Shown here: positions 11,120 to 21,622 of the stretch, one piece after another | Numbering within the stretch: position 1 is the first letter of the stretch | Layout of the letters: each line of letters opens with the position of its first letter | Source of the DNA: Prosapia bicincta | Lineage: Eukaryota > Arthropoda > Insecta > Hemiptera > Cercopidae | Direction: 5' to 3' | Length of the DNA stretch: 64,000 nucleotides | Assembly: GCA_036971475.1 (NCBI GenBank) | Contig: JBAIZL010000003.1 | Location: 79,365,928 to 79,429,927, forward strand | The notes under the pieces: generated by a model | The model's database searches: none | What the model was told of the DNA's origin: nothing | Seen by the model: the letters and a program-made list of their open reading frames with translations, nothing else | Program-made: the position numbers and the translations under genes

Positions 11120-11639
11120 TTGATATTTAATATTATCCATTGTTTTTCCGTTGCACTGACTTTATGAAGTTAATATATTACTATTTTTGAGTAATTTTAT
11201 CCACCATTAAGTGCAATAATTTTACCTTGAGTGATGAGGCACCTTTCGGTCTTTGACCATTGTCGAATCACTGATTGTTCTCTGCTGTGGATGCTACGTC
11301 CGTGAAGCCAGTGTTTGTTGAAGTTACGCGCACTATTTCTTGATCTGTGTGTATGAGGTTTCTGTATAGTATGTCTTCTGTATATGTTGTTTGTAAATTC
11401 ATTAAGTTGTTGTGTATGTTTTTATAAATGTGGTATTTTTCTAGTGAGTTTAGTTCTATTGGGTTGTTATTTATTTCCAGTATGGTTAGGTTATTTTCGT
11501 AATTTGTAATTTCGTGTTTATGGGAAATTAGGTGTGCTGCAACATTTGATACTTTAGAATTTTTATTTTTGAATGCTCTATAATGTTCTTCAAATCTTAT
11601 TTTAAATGTTCTGGATGTTTTTCCTATGTAGAGCATTAT
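11118..11639 (-). mobile_element. PLE family A, 3' part with GIY-YIG C-terminus (minus copy)
   Basis: Minus-strand copy coding the C-terminal part of a Penelope-type GIY-YIG endonuclease: YIGKTSRTFKIRFEEHYRAF with the conserved Arg and Glu, then about 90 residues to the stop near 11268, followed by the 3' tail. It lacks the reverse transcriptase. It forms one arm of a very long palindrome with 11634-12055. Confidence 0.88.
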
Positions 11640-12050
11640 AGAGCATTCAAAAATAAAAATTCTAAAGTATCAAATGTTGCAGCACACCTAATTTCCCATA
11701 AACACGAAATTACAAATTACGAAAATAACCTAACCATACTGGAAATAAATAACAACCCAATAGAACTAAACTCACTAGAAAAATACCACATTTATAAAAA
11801 CATACACAACAACTTAATGAATTTACAAACAACATATACAGAAGACATACTATACAGAAACCTCATACACACAGATCAAGAAATAGTGCGCGTAACTTCA
11901 ACAAACACCGGCTTCACGGACGTAGCATCCACAGCAGAGAACAATCAGTGATTCGACAATGGTCAAAGACCGAAAGGTGCCTCATCACTCAAGGTAAAAT
12001 TATTGCACTTAATGGTGGATAAAATTACTCAAAAATAGTAATATATTAAC

Positions 12051-12055
<5 letters not shown>
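11634..12055 (+). mobile_element. PLE family A, 3' part (plus copy, second palindrome arm)
   Basis: Mirror image of 11164-11585 over 422 bp with almost no mismatch. It carries the same GIY-YIG C-terminal coding end (stop near 11949) and tail, and ends in (TA)n at 12054-12114. Confidence 0.9.
11948..11988 (+). ncRNA. Hammerhead-like fold in PLE A tail, degenerate core
   Basis: GTGAT/ATCAC can form helix I, GGTC-AAA-GACC helix II, followed by GAAA, a 2-bp GG/CC helix III and a CTC site. The first core strand, UCGACAA, departs from CUGANGA at three positions. Geometry fits a hammerhead; catalysis is doubtful. The mirror copy is on the minus strand. Confidence 0.3.

Positions 12056-12114
<59 letters not shown>
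12054..12114. repeat. (TA)n microsatellite between PLE A and PLE B
   Basis: About 30 TA units joining the end of the A palindrome to the inverted end of PLE B. Confidence 0.95.
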
Positions 12115-12116
<2 letters not shown>

Positions 12117-13645
12117 TTAGATTTGGTTGGTAAAGATTATTTAGATTTTTTGGACTAGGAGACTGACAGACTTACCTTGGTAAGAGTCCACTCTGTAGTC
12201 TTGAAATAGAAACACATAAAAGCACTTAAACAATGATATATTTCAACCACACAGTGGTCTTTGTCAATCGAAGAGAAAACACAAAAAGAAATATGAGAGA
12301 ATGAAATAAAATATTTGTAATCACAATTATGGATGTAGAGGTATTATGGAGGAGGTATGTAGAGGATTATGGATTTGGATGTAGAGGTAACACTCCAGAA
12401 TGGAAATATCAACACAGGAATTCACATCAAACCGACAAACCACCTACAATATCTCCATTTCGACAGCAACCACCCAATAAACATAAAACTATCCATTCCA
12501 TACAGTCAAGCAATCAGGGGTAAGAGAATCTGTTCGAATGATAGGGAATTGGAAGATTTTAATAGAAAGATATCAACAGCCTTCCAGAGAAGAGGAAACC
12601 CAAAAAACTCATTGAAAACCAAATTCATTCAGCACAATCCTCGGTTCACCATAAACCACAAACAGAACAAAATAAACTGTCTTTAATAACAGACTACCAT
12701 CCTGGTCTACATAAACTCAACAAGATATTGAGAGATGGCTTCAATAATCTTCAAGCTTCCGTCCACACCAAAAATCTTTTCACCGATCCACCGCAAATTT
12801 GGTACAAGCAACCTCCCAACTTGAAAAACATCCTAGTACATCCTAAACTACCAGACCCTGATGCAGAGAAGCCACACAAACTTCCTCATGGCTCCTTCCC
12901 ATGCAATAGACCTAGATGCAAGACGTGTCCAATACACCCCTCAGCAAATAGTTTCAACAGCCAAACAACAAAAATGGTCTTCAAAATACAGGGTTATCAT
13001 AATTGTACATCGAAAAATGTCATATACCAGCTACAATGTAAACTTTGCTCAGCACAGTACATAGGCCTGACCACGGATGGTCTGAATATCAGAATGAATG
13101 GCCACAGACATGATGTTAAAATTATGAATATGGATAGACCAACAGCTCAACATGCTGCGAGTCACAACATCACAACTTTTGATGACTGCTATACCACAAA
13201 AATAATTAAATCACTCCCCCCTGATTGCAATCCCTCAGAACTGAGAAGGTGGTAACTATCATACCAGTGGTATACCAAGTCCAGAGAATCCCCTAACCTA
13301 AACATCAGATAAATCCATTCATTTTTTTTTCCCTAATAGCCTTATCTCTTTTCCCCTGACAGACTTATATAAACTATAATCACTCATATGCTCATGGAAA
13401 CAATATATATATCTTTAATCTGTGCATCTATGACATCTGATTTCTACTCTACACAATCTGTGATTACAATGTATATTTATTTTATTTCATTCTCTCATAT
13501 TTCTTTTTGTGTTTTCTCTTCGATTGACAAAGACCACTGTGTGGTTGAAATATATCATTCTTGAAGTGCTTTTATGTGTTTCTATTTCAAGACTACAGTG
13601 TGGACTCTTACCAAGGTAAGTCTGTCAGTCTCCTAGTCCAAAAAA

Positions 13646-13647
<2 letters not shown>
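12115..13647 (+). mobile_element. PLE family B, 5'-truncated with inverted 3' end in front
   Basis: 12115-12300 is the B 3' end in minus orientation (starting GGTTAG, then TTTTTTGGACTAGGAGACTG). After it comes plus-strand coding: the end of the reverse transcriptase (about 12369 on, LDVEVTL and HIKPTNHLQYLHF), a frame break near 12590-12690, then 12728-13255 open. The last part has the PLE CCHH-like linker (PCNRPRCKTCPIH) and a GIY-YIG domain (YQLQCKLCSAQYIGLTTDG, later RMNGHRHD). 13256-13647 is the 3' end in direct orientation. Penelope elements are known for inverted, truncated copies with such terminal repeats. The catalytic YxDD part is missing. Confidence 0.88.

Positions 13648-13700
<53 letters not shown>
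13648..13700. repeat. (TA)n microsatellite
   Basis: About 26 TA units between the direct end of PLE B and the inverted end of PLE C. Confidence 0.95.
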
Positions 13701-13705
<5 letters not shown>

Positions 13706-14862
13706 TTAGTTTTAGTGGAGCTACAAGATTATTTAGGAATTTTTGGACTAGATAGGACACTGACAAACTTACCTAATAGCAATAGTCCAAAACTGCAATC
13801 TCTTGGAAATAAATAAATAGACACATATAAAAACGTAACACACTATTAAAATATTTCGATCAAAAATGATCTTCATCAATCAAAAAAAGAGACAAAGAAA
13901 AGACTGAAGTGAACCACAGATGTGTATAAATATCCAAATGTCACAGATTACCAGATTTATAGTTTATGATATAGTGCTATATGTGATTTGTGTAAATATT
14001 GATTATTTTAAACTAGATATTAATAGTCTGTCAGAAAGAAGGTAAATGGATTTGTTAAAAATTATATAAGTTTGGGGTAATGTAAAAGGAGTTTTATCTG
14101 ATGTGAGGTTAGGAGGCTCTCTAGATTTGGTGTACCACTGGTATGATAACTCCCATTTTCTCAATTCTGAAGGATAGCAATCAGGGGGGAGGGCTTTAAT
14201 TATTTTGGTGGTATAACAATCATTGAAAGATATGATGTTGTGACTAGCAGTGTGTTGAGCAGTTGGCCCGTCTATGTTCATGGTTCCAACGTCATGTCTG
14301 TGGCCATTCATTCTGATGCTCAGACCATCCGTGGTAAGGCCTATGTTCTGTGCCAGGCAAAATTTACATTGCAACTGGTATATTACATTTCTGGATGTAC
14401 AAGTATGATGACCCTGAATCTTGAAGTCCACATTGGTTGCTAGGTTACGGAAACTATCTGATGGGATGTGTATTGGACATGTCTTGCATCTAGGTCTATT
14501 GCACGGAAAAGAGCCATGAGGAAGTTTAGACGGTTTTTCAGTACTTGGATCTGGTAATTTTGGATGTACTAAAATATTTTTCTAATTAAAAGGTTGTCTG
14601 AACTAAATATGTGGCGGATTTGAGAAAAGATCTTTGGCGTAGGTGGAAGCTTGAAGCCATCCTTTACTATAGGCCTGGATGGTAATCTATAACTAAAGAC
14701 AGTTTGTCGTCTTCCAACGGTGGTCTGGGTTCCTCAGACGATTGAGCTAACTTTCTATTAAAGTCCTCCAATGCTATATCGTTGGAACAAATTCTCTTGC
14801 CCCTGATTGCCTGACTATGGTATGGACCTTTTTATATTCATAGGGTGGTTGCTATTAAAATG
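13701..14862 (-). mobile_element. PLE family C, C-terminal half, fused upstream to PLE A
   Basis: Minus strand. The 3' end (13725-14000, TTTTGGACTAG variant with GATAGGA) is followed by coding for the GIY-YIG region (YQLQCKFCLAQNIGLTTDG, RMNGHRHD) in an open segment 14003-14431, with the cysteine linker and the reverse transcriptase thumb (YSQAIRGKRICSNDIALEDF) in broken frames up to 14862. At that point the sequence changes to PLE A reverse transcriptase in the same orientation. Several frameshifts make it inactive. Confidence 0.82.
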
Positions 14863-16695
14863 TAATCTATTGCTATTTTTGTAATGTTATCTAATTCTTC
14901 ATTTAATTTTTGTTTGTTATCTTGTGTGTATTTTATTGCTTTATTTATCATGTTACTGTAAGTGTTAATTTTGTGTGTCCAGGGGTGGTTAGATTTGTAG
15001 TGTATCATGGTGTTGTTGGAAGTAGGTTTCCTGTGTACTATAGTTTCTATTTTATTGTTATTTATATTTAAAGTGATATCAAGATAGTTAATTGATCAGT
15101 TTGTTTCTGTTTCGACAGTGAATTGTATGTTTTCGTTGTATATATTTAGTTTGTTTAGTATTATGTGTTCGTTGTGAATGGTGGGTTGGTATATTACAAG
15201 TATATCGTCTACGTATCTTGTCCATAGTGAAATATTATGTGTGATTAGTATAAGTTTAATTATTATTTGTTCAAAGTGTTGTAGATATATTTCTGACATG
15301 ACTGATGATATGGGTGATCCCATGGGGAGTCCAGTTGTTTGTTGATAGTATTTATTGTTAAATTGAAAGTAATTTTGGTTACATATGTGTTTTGTTAGTG
15401 TTATGATACTATTTATTGTGTTTTCTTTTTCGTTATTGTGTATTACTTTGTTTTTCATTATTTCTATGGTTTCTTCTATTGGGATACTAGGGTACATGTT
15501 AGTTATGTAATAACTTATTATTTTAGTGTTGTTGTTTGTTTCTATGTTTTTTATTTTATTAATTAATCCGTATCCATTTTTTATATTGTATATGTTGATT
15601 TGTATTTTAGATCTTATTATTTTGTCTAGTATTTTTGCGATTATGTAGGATGGTGCTGTTTTGAAATTTATTAGTGGTCTAAATGGTGTGTCGGGTTTGT
15701 GGATTTTTGGTATGCCTGTTAATATTGGTGTGTATGGTTTGAATGGGTAAAGTCTTGTGTGGTATTTTAATTTATTGTTATAGTTTAGGGTATTTCTGTG
15801 TGTGACTATTAGGTTTTTTATTGTATTAAGGTATTTGTTAGTTGGGTCTGGGATTTGTTCGTATTTGTTTTTTTTTATGTGGTTAGTCATTGAATTGACG
15901 TATTTGGTATTTTCTATATTACTGGTGTGTTTGTTTTATTTGATTTTAATATTAAGTAGTCGTTGTTTTCTAGTTCTTCTTTGAGTTTTATAATTTCTTT
16001 TTTATTTATATATTGTTTCGTTATTTCCTGTTTTTATTAGGCTAATTTTATTATTTATGTTGTTTCTTATGAGTTCAGTGTTTGGGTGGGTAATTTTATG
16101 GCTGTTAGATTCTGTGTCAACTATTATGTTTTTTATTATTTGGTTTTTAATAAAATTGGGTAGGTTATATTTGAATGCATTTGTTATTATTTTTTCTTTT
16201 CTTGTGAATTGGGTTTCAGTTGAGTTTATGAATTTTTTATTGTTAGAAGTGCGAATTGGTTTTCGGTTTGGTGTTAAGCTATTTTTGAGGTTATGTTGTT
16301 TTGTTAAATTTTCGATTTTTTTGTTATGTCTATTTATTGTGTTTATTTTGTGTTTTATTATGATATATTGTATTTTTTCGTGTATAATAAGTGTGAGATT
16401 ATCAAATGTTTTCATTATTTCTAAATTAGTTGTGTAAAGTTGTAAGTTGATTTGGCTTTTTTTTATGATAGGCAGATTTAATGTTTTCTTTAATTATGTG
16501 TAGTTCGGCTATTTATGTTCCTTTATTGATAATAGTATTTTGTTTATTTCTTAATGTAATTTAGCGTATTTAGGTGTGATATTAAGTCCTATGCATTGTT
16601 TATTAAAATTTATTTTGTTGATGCAATTTTCGAGTTTGATTTAGAGGTTAAGGAATTTCCTGTAGAGTTGTTTACCTTGGTAGGTGTTAAAATCT
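14863..16695 (-). mobile_element. PLE family A, 5' region and reverse transcriptase
   Basis: The most complete 5' part of family A. The minus strand starts with a leader (16695-16415), an N-terminal coding segment (16415-16002, Asn/Lys-rich) and, after a frame break, an open segment 15890-15096 with the reverse transcriptase: IPKIHKPDTPFRPLINF, a degenerate first active-site strand (YYITNMYPSIP, where related copies read YDITNMYPSIP), GLPMGSPISSVMSEIYLQHF and the YVDD box (RYVDDILVIYQP). The thumb continues to 14863 and then gives way to PLE C. No GIY-YIG of its own. The missing Asp in the first motif and the frame break argue against activity. Confidence 0.85.
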
Positions 16696-18255
16696 TGATA
16701 TTTTACGTTATCCATTATCTTTCCGTTGCACTGACTTTATGAAGTTGATGTATTACTATTGTAAATACTTTTATCCACCACTAAGTACAATAATTTTACC
16801 TTGTGATGAGGCACCTTTCGGTCACTTGACCATTGTCGAATCACTGATAATTTTCTGGTGTAGATGTTCGGTCCGTGATGTTGGTATTTGTTGATGTTAC
16901 AGGCATTTTTTCTTGATCTGCGTGTATGATGTTTTTATATAGTATGTCTTCTGTATATGTGGTCTGTAGGTTCATTAAATTGTTGTGTGTGTTTTTATTA
17001 ATGTAGTATTTTTCTAGTGAGTTTAATTCTATAAGTTATTATTTATTTCAAGTAGGGTTAGGTTATTTTCGTAGTTTATTTCATGTTTATGTGATATTAG
17101 GTGTGCTGCAACATTTGATACTTTTGTATTTTTATTTTTGAATGCTCTGTAATGTTCTTCAAATCTTATTTTAAATGATCTGGTCGATTTCCCTATGTAT
17201 AATGAATTGCAGTCGTTACATGTAATTTTGTAAACTCGTGGTTACGTTTTTCTGTATTTGTTTTGTGGTTTGTGTTATTTAGATATTTTATTATTTTGTT
17301 GTTCGGTTTGTATGTTGGAGTGTAGTATTCTTTGTTGTATATATTTGTTAGTTTTTCTATTTTGTTATTGGTGTATTTATATTTTAGGTAGATTTTTTTA
17401 TTTTTATTATTTTTGTGTTCAGGTTGTAGTGTTGTGTTGAGGTTAGGTTTTTTGGAAATTTATTGTATATATTTTTTATAAGGTGTTTGTTGTATCCATT
17501 GTCTATTGCTATTTTTGTAACGTTGTCTAATTCTTCGTTTAATTTTTGTTTGTTATCTTGTGTGTATTTTATTGCTTTATTTATCATGTTACTGTAAGTG
17601 TTAATATTGTGTGTCCAGGAGTTTTTAGATTTGTAGTGTATTGTGGTGTTGTTGGAAGTAGGTTTCCTGTGTACTGTAGTTTCTATTTTATTGTTATTTA
17701 TATTTTTAATGTGATGTCAAGATAGTTAATTGTTCTGTTTGTTTCTGTTTCGACAGTGAATTGTATGTTTTCGTTGTATATATTTAGTTTGTTTAGTATT
17801 ATGTGTTCGTTGTGAATGGTGGGTTGGTATATTACAAGTATATCGTCTACGTATCTTGTCCATAGTGAAATATTATGTGTGTTTAGTGTAAGTTTAATTA
17901 TTATTTGTTCAAAGTGTTGTAGATTTATTTCTGACGATATGGGTGATCCCATGGGGAGTCCAGTTGTTTGTTGATAGTATTTATTGTTAAATTGGAAGTA
18001 ATTTCGGTTACATATGTGTTTTGTTAGTGTTATGATGCTATTTATTGTGTTTTCTTTTTCGTTATTGTGTATTAGTTTGTTTTTCACTATTTCTATGGTT
18101 TCTTCTATTGGGATACTAGGGTACATGTTAGTTATGTCATAACTTATTATTTTAGTGTTGTTTGTTTCTATGTTTTTTCTTTTATTAATTAATTCGTATC
18201 CATTTTTTATATTGTATGTGTTGTTGATTTGTATTTTAGATCTTATTATTATAAA
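16696..18255 (-). mobile_element. PLE family A, copy 2 (RT core, linker, GIY-YIG, tail)
   Basis: Minus strand. Reverse transcriptase in the open segment 18357-17698 (YDITNMYPSIP, GLPMGSPISSEINLQHF, RYVDDILVIYQP), connecting helix region to 17384, then frameshifted linker and GIY-YIG, and the tail 16860-16696. All three RT active-site motifs are intact, unlike its neighbour. It is 5'-truncated at 18255, where it meets the tail of another A copy. Its own tail is followed without any gap or (TA)n by the 5' leader of the copy at 14863-16695: a head-to-tail tandem. Confidence 0.85.
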
Positions 18256-20268
18256 TATCTTATTATTATTGTAAATACTTTTATCCGCCACTAAGTCCAA
18301 TAATATTACCTTGTTGTGATAAGGCACCTTTCGGTCACTTGACCATTGTCGAATCACTGATTATTTTTCTGGTGTAGATGTTCGGTCCGTGATGTTGGTA
18401 TTTGTTAACGCTACACAAATTTTCTCTTAATCTGCGTGTATGATGTTTTTATATTGTATGTCTTCTGTATATGTGGTCTGTAGGTTCATTAAATTGTTGT
18501 GTGTTTTTATAAATGTGGTATTTTTCTAGTGAGTTTAATTCTATTGGGTTATTATTTATTTCAAGTATGGTTAAGTTATTTTCGTAGTTTGTTATTTCAT
18601 GCTTATGTGATACTAGGTGTGCTTCAACATTTGATACTTTTGTATTTTTATTTTTGAATGCTCTGTAATGTTCTTCAAATCTTATTTTAAATGATCTGGT
18701 CGTTTTCCCTATGTATTATGCATTGCAGTTGTTAAGTACAGAATTGTTAACCTCACTTTCCATAAACCACGTTTGTTGACATGTCATTATTTCCGATATA
18801 ACCTAGAAATCAGCTGGTGTTTTACACGCAGTTCAGTTTTCACCGCCTGCCGGATAGTTGACGCCGGCTAGAATGTAGTTTTCTCACAGCAAAGAAATAG
18901 TTTCGTCTGTGCGTATCTCAGATAGAAGAGTTATTCCGCTCTAGTCACCCGTTGCTTTGAGCCTATTTCCTCTGTTTTAGACTGGGCCCACGTATTTTAT
19001 GATCTAGTTGCCCTCTCCTAGCCACTTCCTTCGTCTCCAAAGTTACACTCTTGCAACATGTCTCGTTAAAATATAGTAATCATTTTCTAGCCAAGTGCGT
19101 TATCGGTGTGAATCCTTGTGAAACCGCGTTTATATGTTACACCGCTTGCAGAATACTTTCGGGCAATAGTGTAATTGCGTGCTGACAATAAATTCTTGAC
19201 GTCAAACTTTAATAAATCCTTTTAAACCGCGTTATAACTTCGAGTGCCATTGTCTTAGGTTAACCGCGTGTTAATAACATTGCATCAGAACGTTAATTCT
19301 TTTAACCGCTTGAATGAATAAACATTTATTGATTAAAGACGTTTTATATTGTTATAAGTGAAGTGAAGTTATTAAAATAAAGATTAAATAAGTTTTAGTT
19401 TATGCCAATCTTCGAGAAACTTCGTTCATCTCTGCAAGATTCCAAACAGGGCTGTTGTGTCGAACGACTCACCGCTCTACAAGAACTGCATACAGTTTGA
19501 TTGGTAAGTGGCTTAGAATTAACTGCTACTCATGAAACTTGTGTTCTCTTTTAATTATCTTTGGTGTTAAACTTAAATTCAGTATCATTTTTATTAATAA
19601 AGCAGACCCCATACTGCTCCAACAAAGAATGGGTGGTTCCTCCGGACTTTTAGTGTAACCGCGTACAATTTTGACCTACCCTATTGACTTTCTAATAATT
19701 CAGCTATTTTCTTACTTTAGTTTTGCTACCAAAACTATACAGCAGTCGTTACATGTAATTTTGTAAACTCCTGATAGGTTATGTTTTTCTGTATTTGTTT
19801 TGTGGTTTGTGTTATATAGATATTTTAATATTTTCTTGTTTGGTTTGTATGTTGGAGTGTAGTATTCTTTGTTGTATATATTTGTTATTTTTTCTATTTT
19901 GTTATTGGTGTATTTATATTTTAGGTAGATTTTTTTATTTGTATTTTTTGTGTGTTTAGGTTGTAGTGTTGTGTTGAGGTTAGGTTTTTTGTAAATTTAT
20001 TGTATGTTTTTTATAAGGTGTTTGTTGTATCCATTTTCTATTGCTACTTTAGTAATGTTATCTAATTCTTTATTTAATTTTTGTTTGTTATCTTGTGTGT
20101 ATTTTATTGCTTTATTTATCATATTACTGTAAGTGTTAATTTTGTGTGTCCAGGGGTGGTTAGATTTGTAGTGTATTGTGGTGTTGTTGGAAGTATGTTT
20201 TCTGTGTACTGTAGTTTCTATTTTATTGTTATTTATATTTAATGTGATGTCAAGATAGTTAGACAAAG
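18256..20268 (-). mobile_element. PLE family A, copy 3, split by a solo LTR
   Basis: Minus strand, two pieces: 20268-19742 (end of the RT thumb, linker, start of GIY-YIG) and 18729-18256 (rest of GIY-YIG and tail). Joining the two across the insertion restores the same order as the uninterrupted copy at 17200-17230. The right end at 20268 abuts an A copy in the opposite orientation. Confidence 0.85.
18730..19741. mobile_element. Solo LTR inside PLE A
   Basis: A 1,012-bp insertion starting TGTTAAGTAC and ending CTATACA, flanked by the 5-bp direct repeat GCAGT (18725-18729 and 19742-19746). The uninterrupted PLE A copies show GCAGTCGTTACATG at this place, so the empty site is known. TG...CA ends plus a 5-bp duplication are the signature of an LTR retrotransposon reduced to one LTR. 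Superfamily is open; BEL/Pao and Copia usually make 5-bp duplications. Several AATAAA and a repeated AACCGCGT motif lie inside. Confidence 0.85.
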
Positions 20269-21237
20269 TAGATAAAACTAGACAAAATAATAAGATCTAA
20301 AATACAAATCAACAACACATACAATATAAAAAATGGATATGAATTAATTAATAAAATAAAAAACATAGAAACAAACAACAACACTAAAATAATAAGTTAT
20401 TACATAACTAACATGTACCCTAGTATCCCAATAGAAGAAACCATAGAAATAATGAAAAACAAAGTAATACACAATAACGAAAAAGAAAACACAATAAATA
20501 GTATCATAACACTAACAAAACACATATGTAACCAAAATAACTTCCAATTTAACAATAAATACTATCAACAAACAACTGGACTCCCCATGGGATCACCCAT
20601 ATCATCAGTCATGTCAGAAATATATCTACAACACTTTGAACAAATAATAATTAAACCTATACTAATCACACATAATATTTTACTATGGACAAGAAACGTA
20701 GACGATATACTTGTAATATACCAACCCACCATTCACAACGAACACATAATACTAAACAAACTAAATATATACAACGAAAACATACAATTCACTGTCGAAA
20801 CAGAAACAAACAGAACACTTAACTATCTTGATATCACTTTAAATATAAATAACAATAAAATAGAAACTACAGTACACAGAAAACCTACTTTCAACAACAC
20901 CACAATACACTACAAATCTAACCACCCCTGGACACACAAAATTAACACTTACAGTAACATGATTAATAAAGCAATAAAATACACACATGATAACAAACAA
21001 AAATTAAACGAAGAATTAGATCCCCTTACAAAAATAGCAATAGAAAATGGATACAACAAACACCTTATAAAAAACATACAATAAATTTACAAAAAACCCT
21101 AACCTCAACACAACACTACAACCTGAATACAAAAATAATAAAAATAAAAAAATCTACCTAAAATATAAATACACCAATAACAAAATAGAAAAACTAACAA
21201 ATATATACATCAAAGAATACTTCACTCCAACATACAA
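20269..21237 (+). mobile_element. PLE family A, copy 4 (reverse transcriptase, plus strand)
   Basis: Plus-strand RT fragment. The open segment 20413-21084 has GLPMGSPISSVMSEIYLQHF and NVDDILVIYQP in place of YVDD, so the third motif has lost its Tyr (RNVDD). The first motif (20400-20420) also lacks its Asp (YYITNMYPS). The thumb (LNYLDITLN, HPWTHKINTYSNMI) is intact, and a broken linker runs to 21237. It meets copy 3 head to head at 20268. Confidence 0.85.
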
Positions 21238-21510
21238 GTGCAATAAATTTACCTTGTGTGATGAGGCACCTTTCGGTCATTTCATATATATATATAGATT
21301 TTTTGGACTCAAGAGATTTTTTTCATTCTCTCATATTTCTTTTTGTGTTTTCTCTTCGATTGACAAAGACCACTGTGTGGTTGAAACATATCATTGTTTA
21401 AGTGCTTTTATGTGTTTCTATTTCAAGACTACAGAGTGGACTCTTACCAAGGTAAGTCTGTCAGTCACCTAGTCCAAAAAATCTAAATAATCTTTACCAA
21501 CCAAAACTAT
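21238..21510. mobile_element. Short PLE A tail and PLE B end
   Basis: 21238-21283 is a 46-bp piece of the A tail in minus orientation. 21295-21510 is a B 3' end in plus orientation, including the hammerhead-like block (CGATTGACAAAGACCAC) and the AAGGTAAGTCTGTCAG motif. A few bases of A tail follow to 21569. Confidence 0.75.
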
Positions 21511-21565
21511 ATATATATGAAGTTAATATATTACTATTTTTGAGTAATTTTTGAGTAAATATCAA

Positions 21566-21568
<3 letters not shown>

Positions 21569-21619
<51 letters not shown>
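21569..21619. repeat. (TA)n microsatellite
   Basis: About 25 TA units between an A tail fragment and the inverted B end. Confidence 0.95.

Positions 21620-21622
<3 letters not shown>

Noticed and set aside
16057..16437. 126-codon plus-strand ORF rich in Leu/Phe as a membrane protein
   Set aside because: Antisense of the Asn/Lys-rich PLE A N-terminal coding segment; the hydrophobic look is a base-composition effect.
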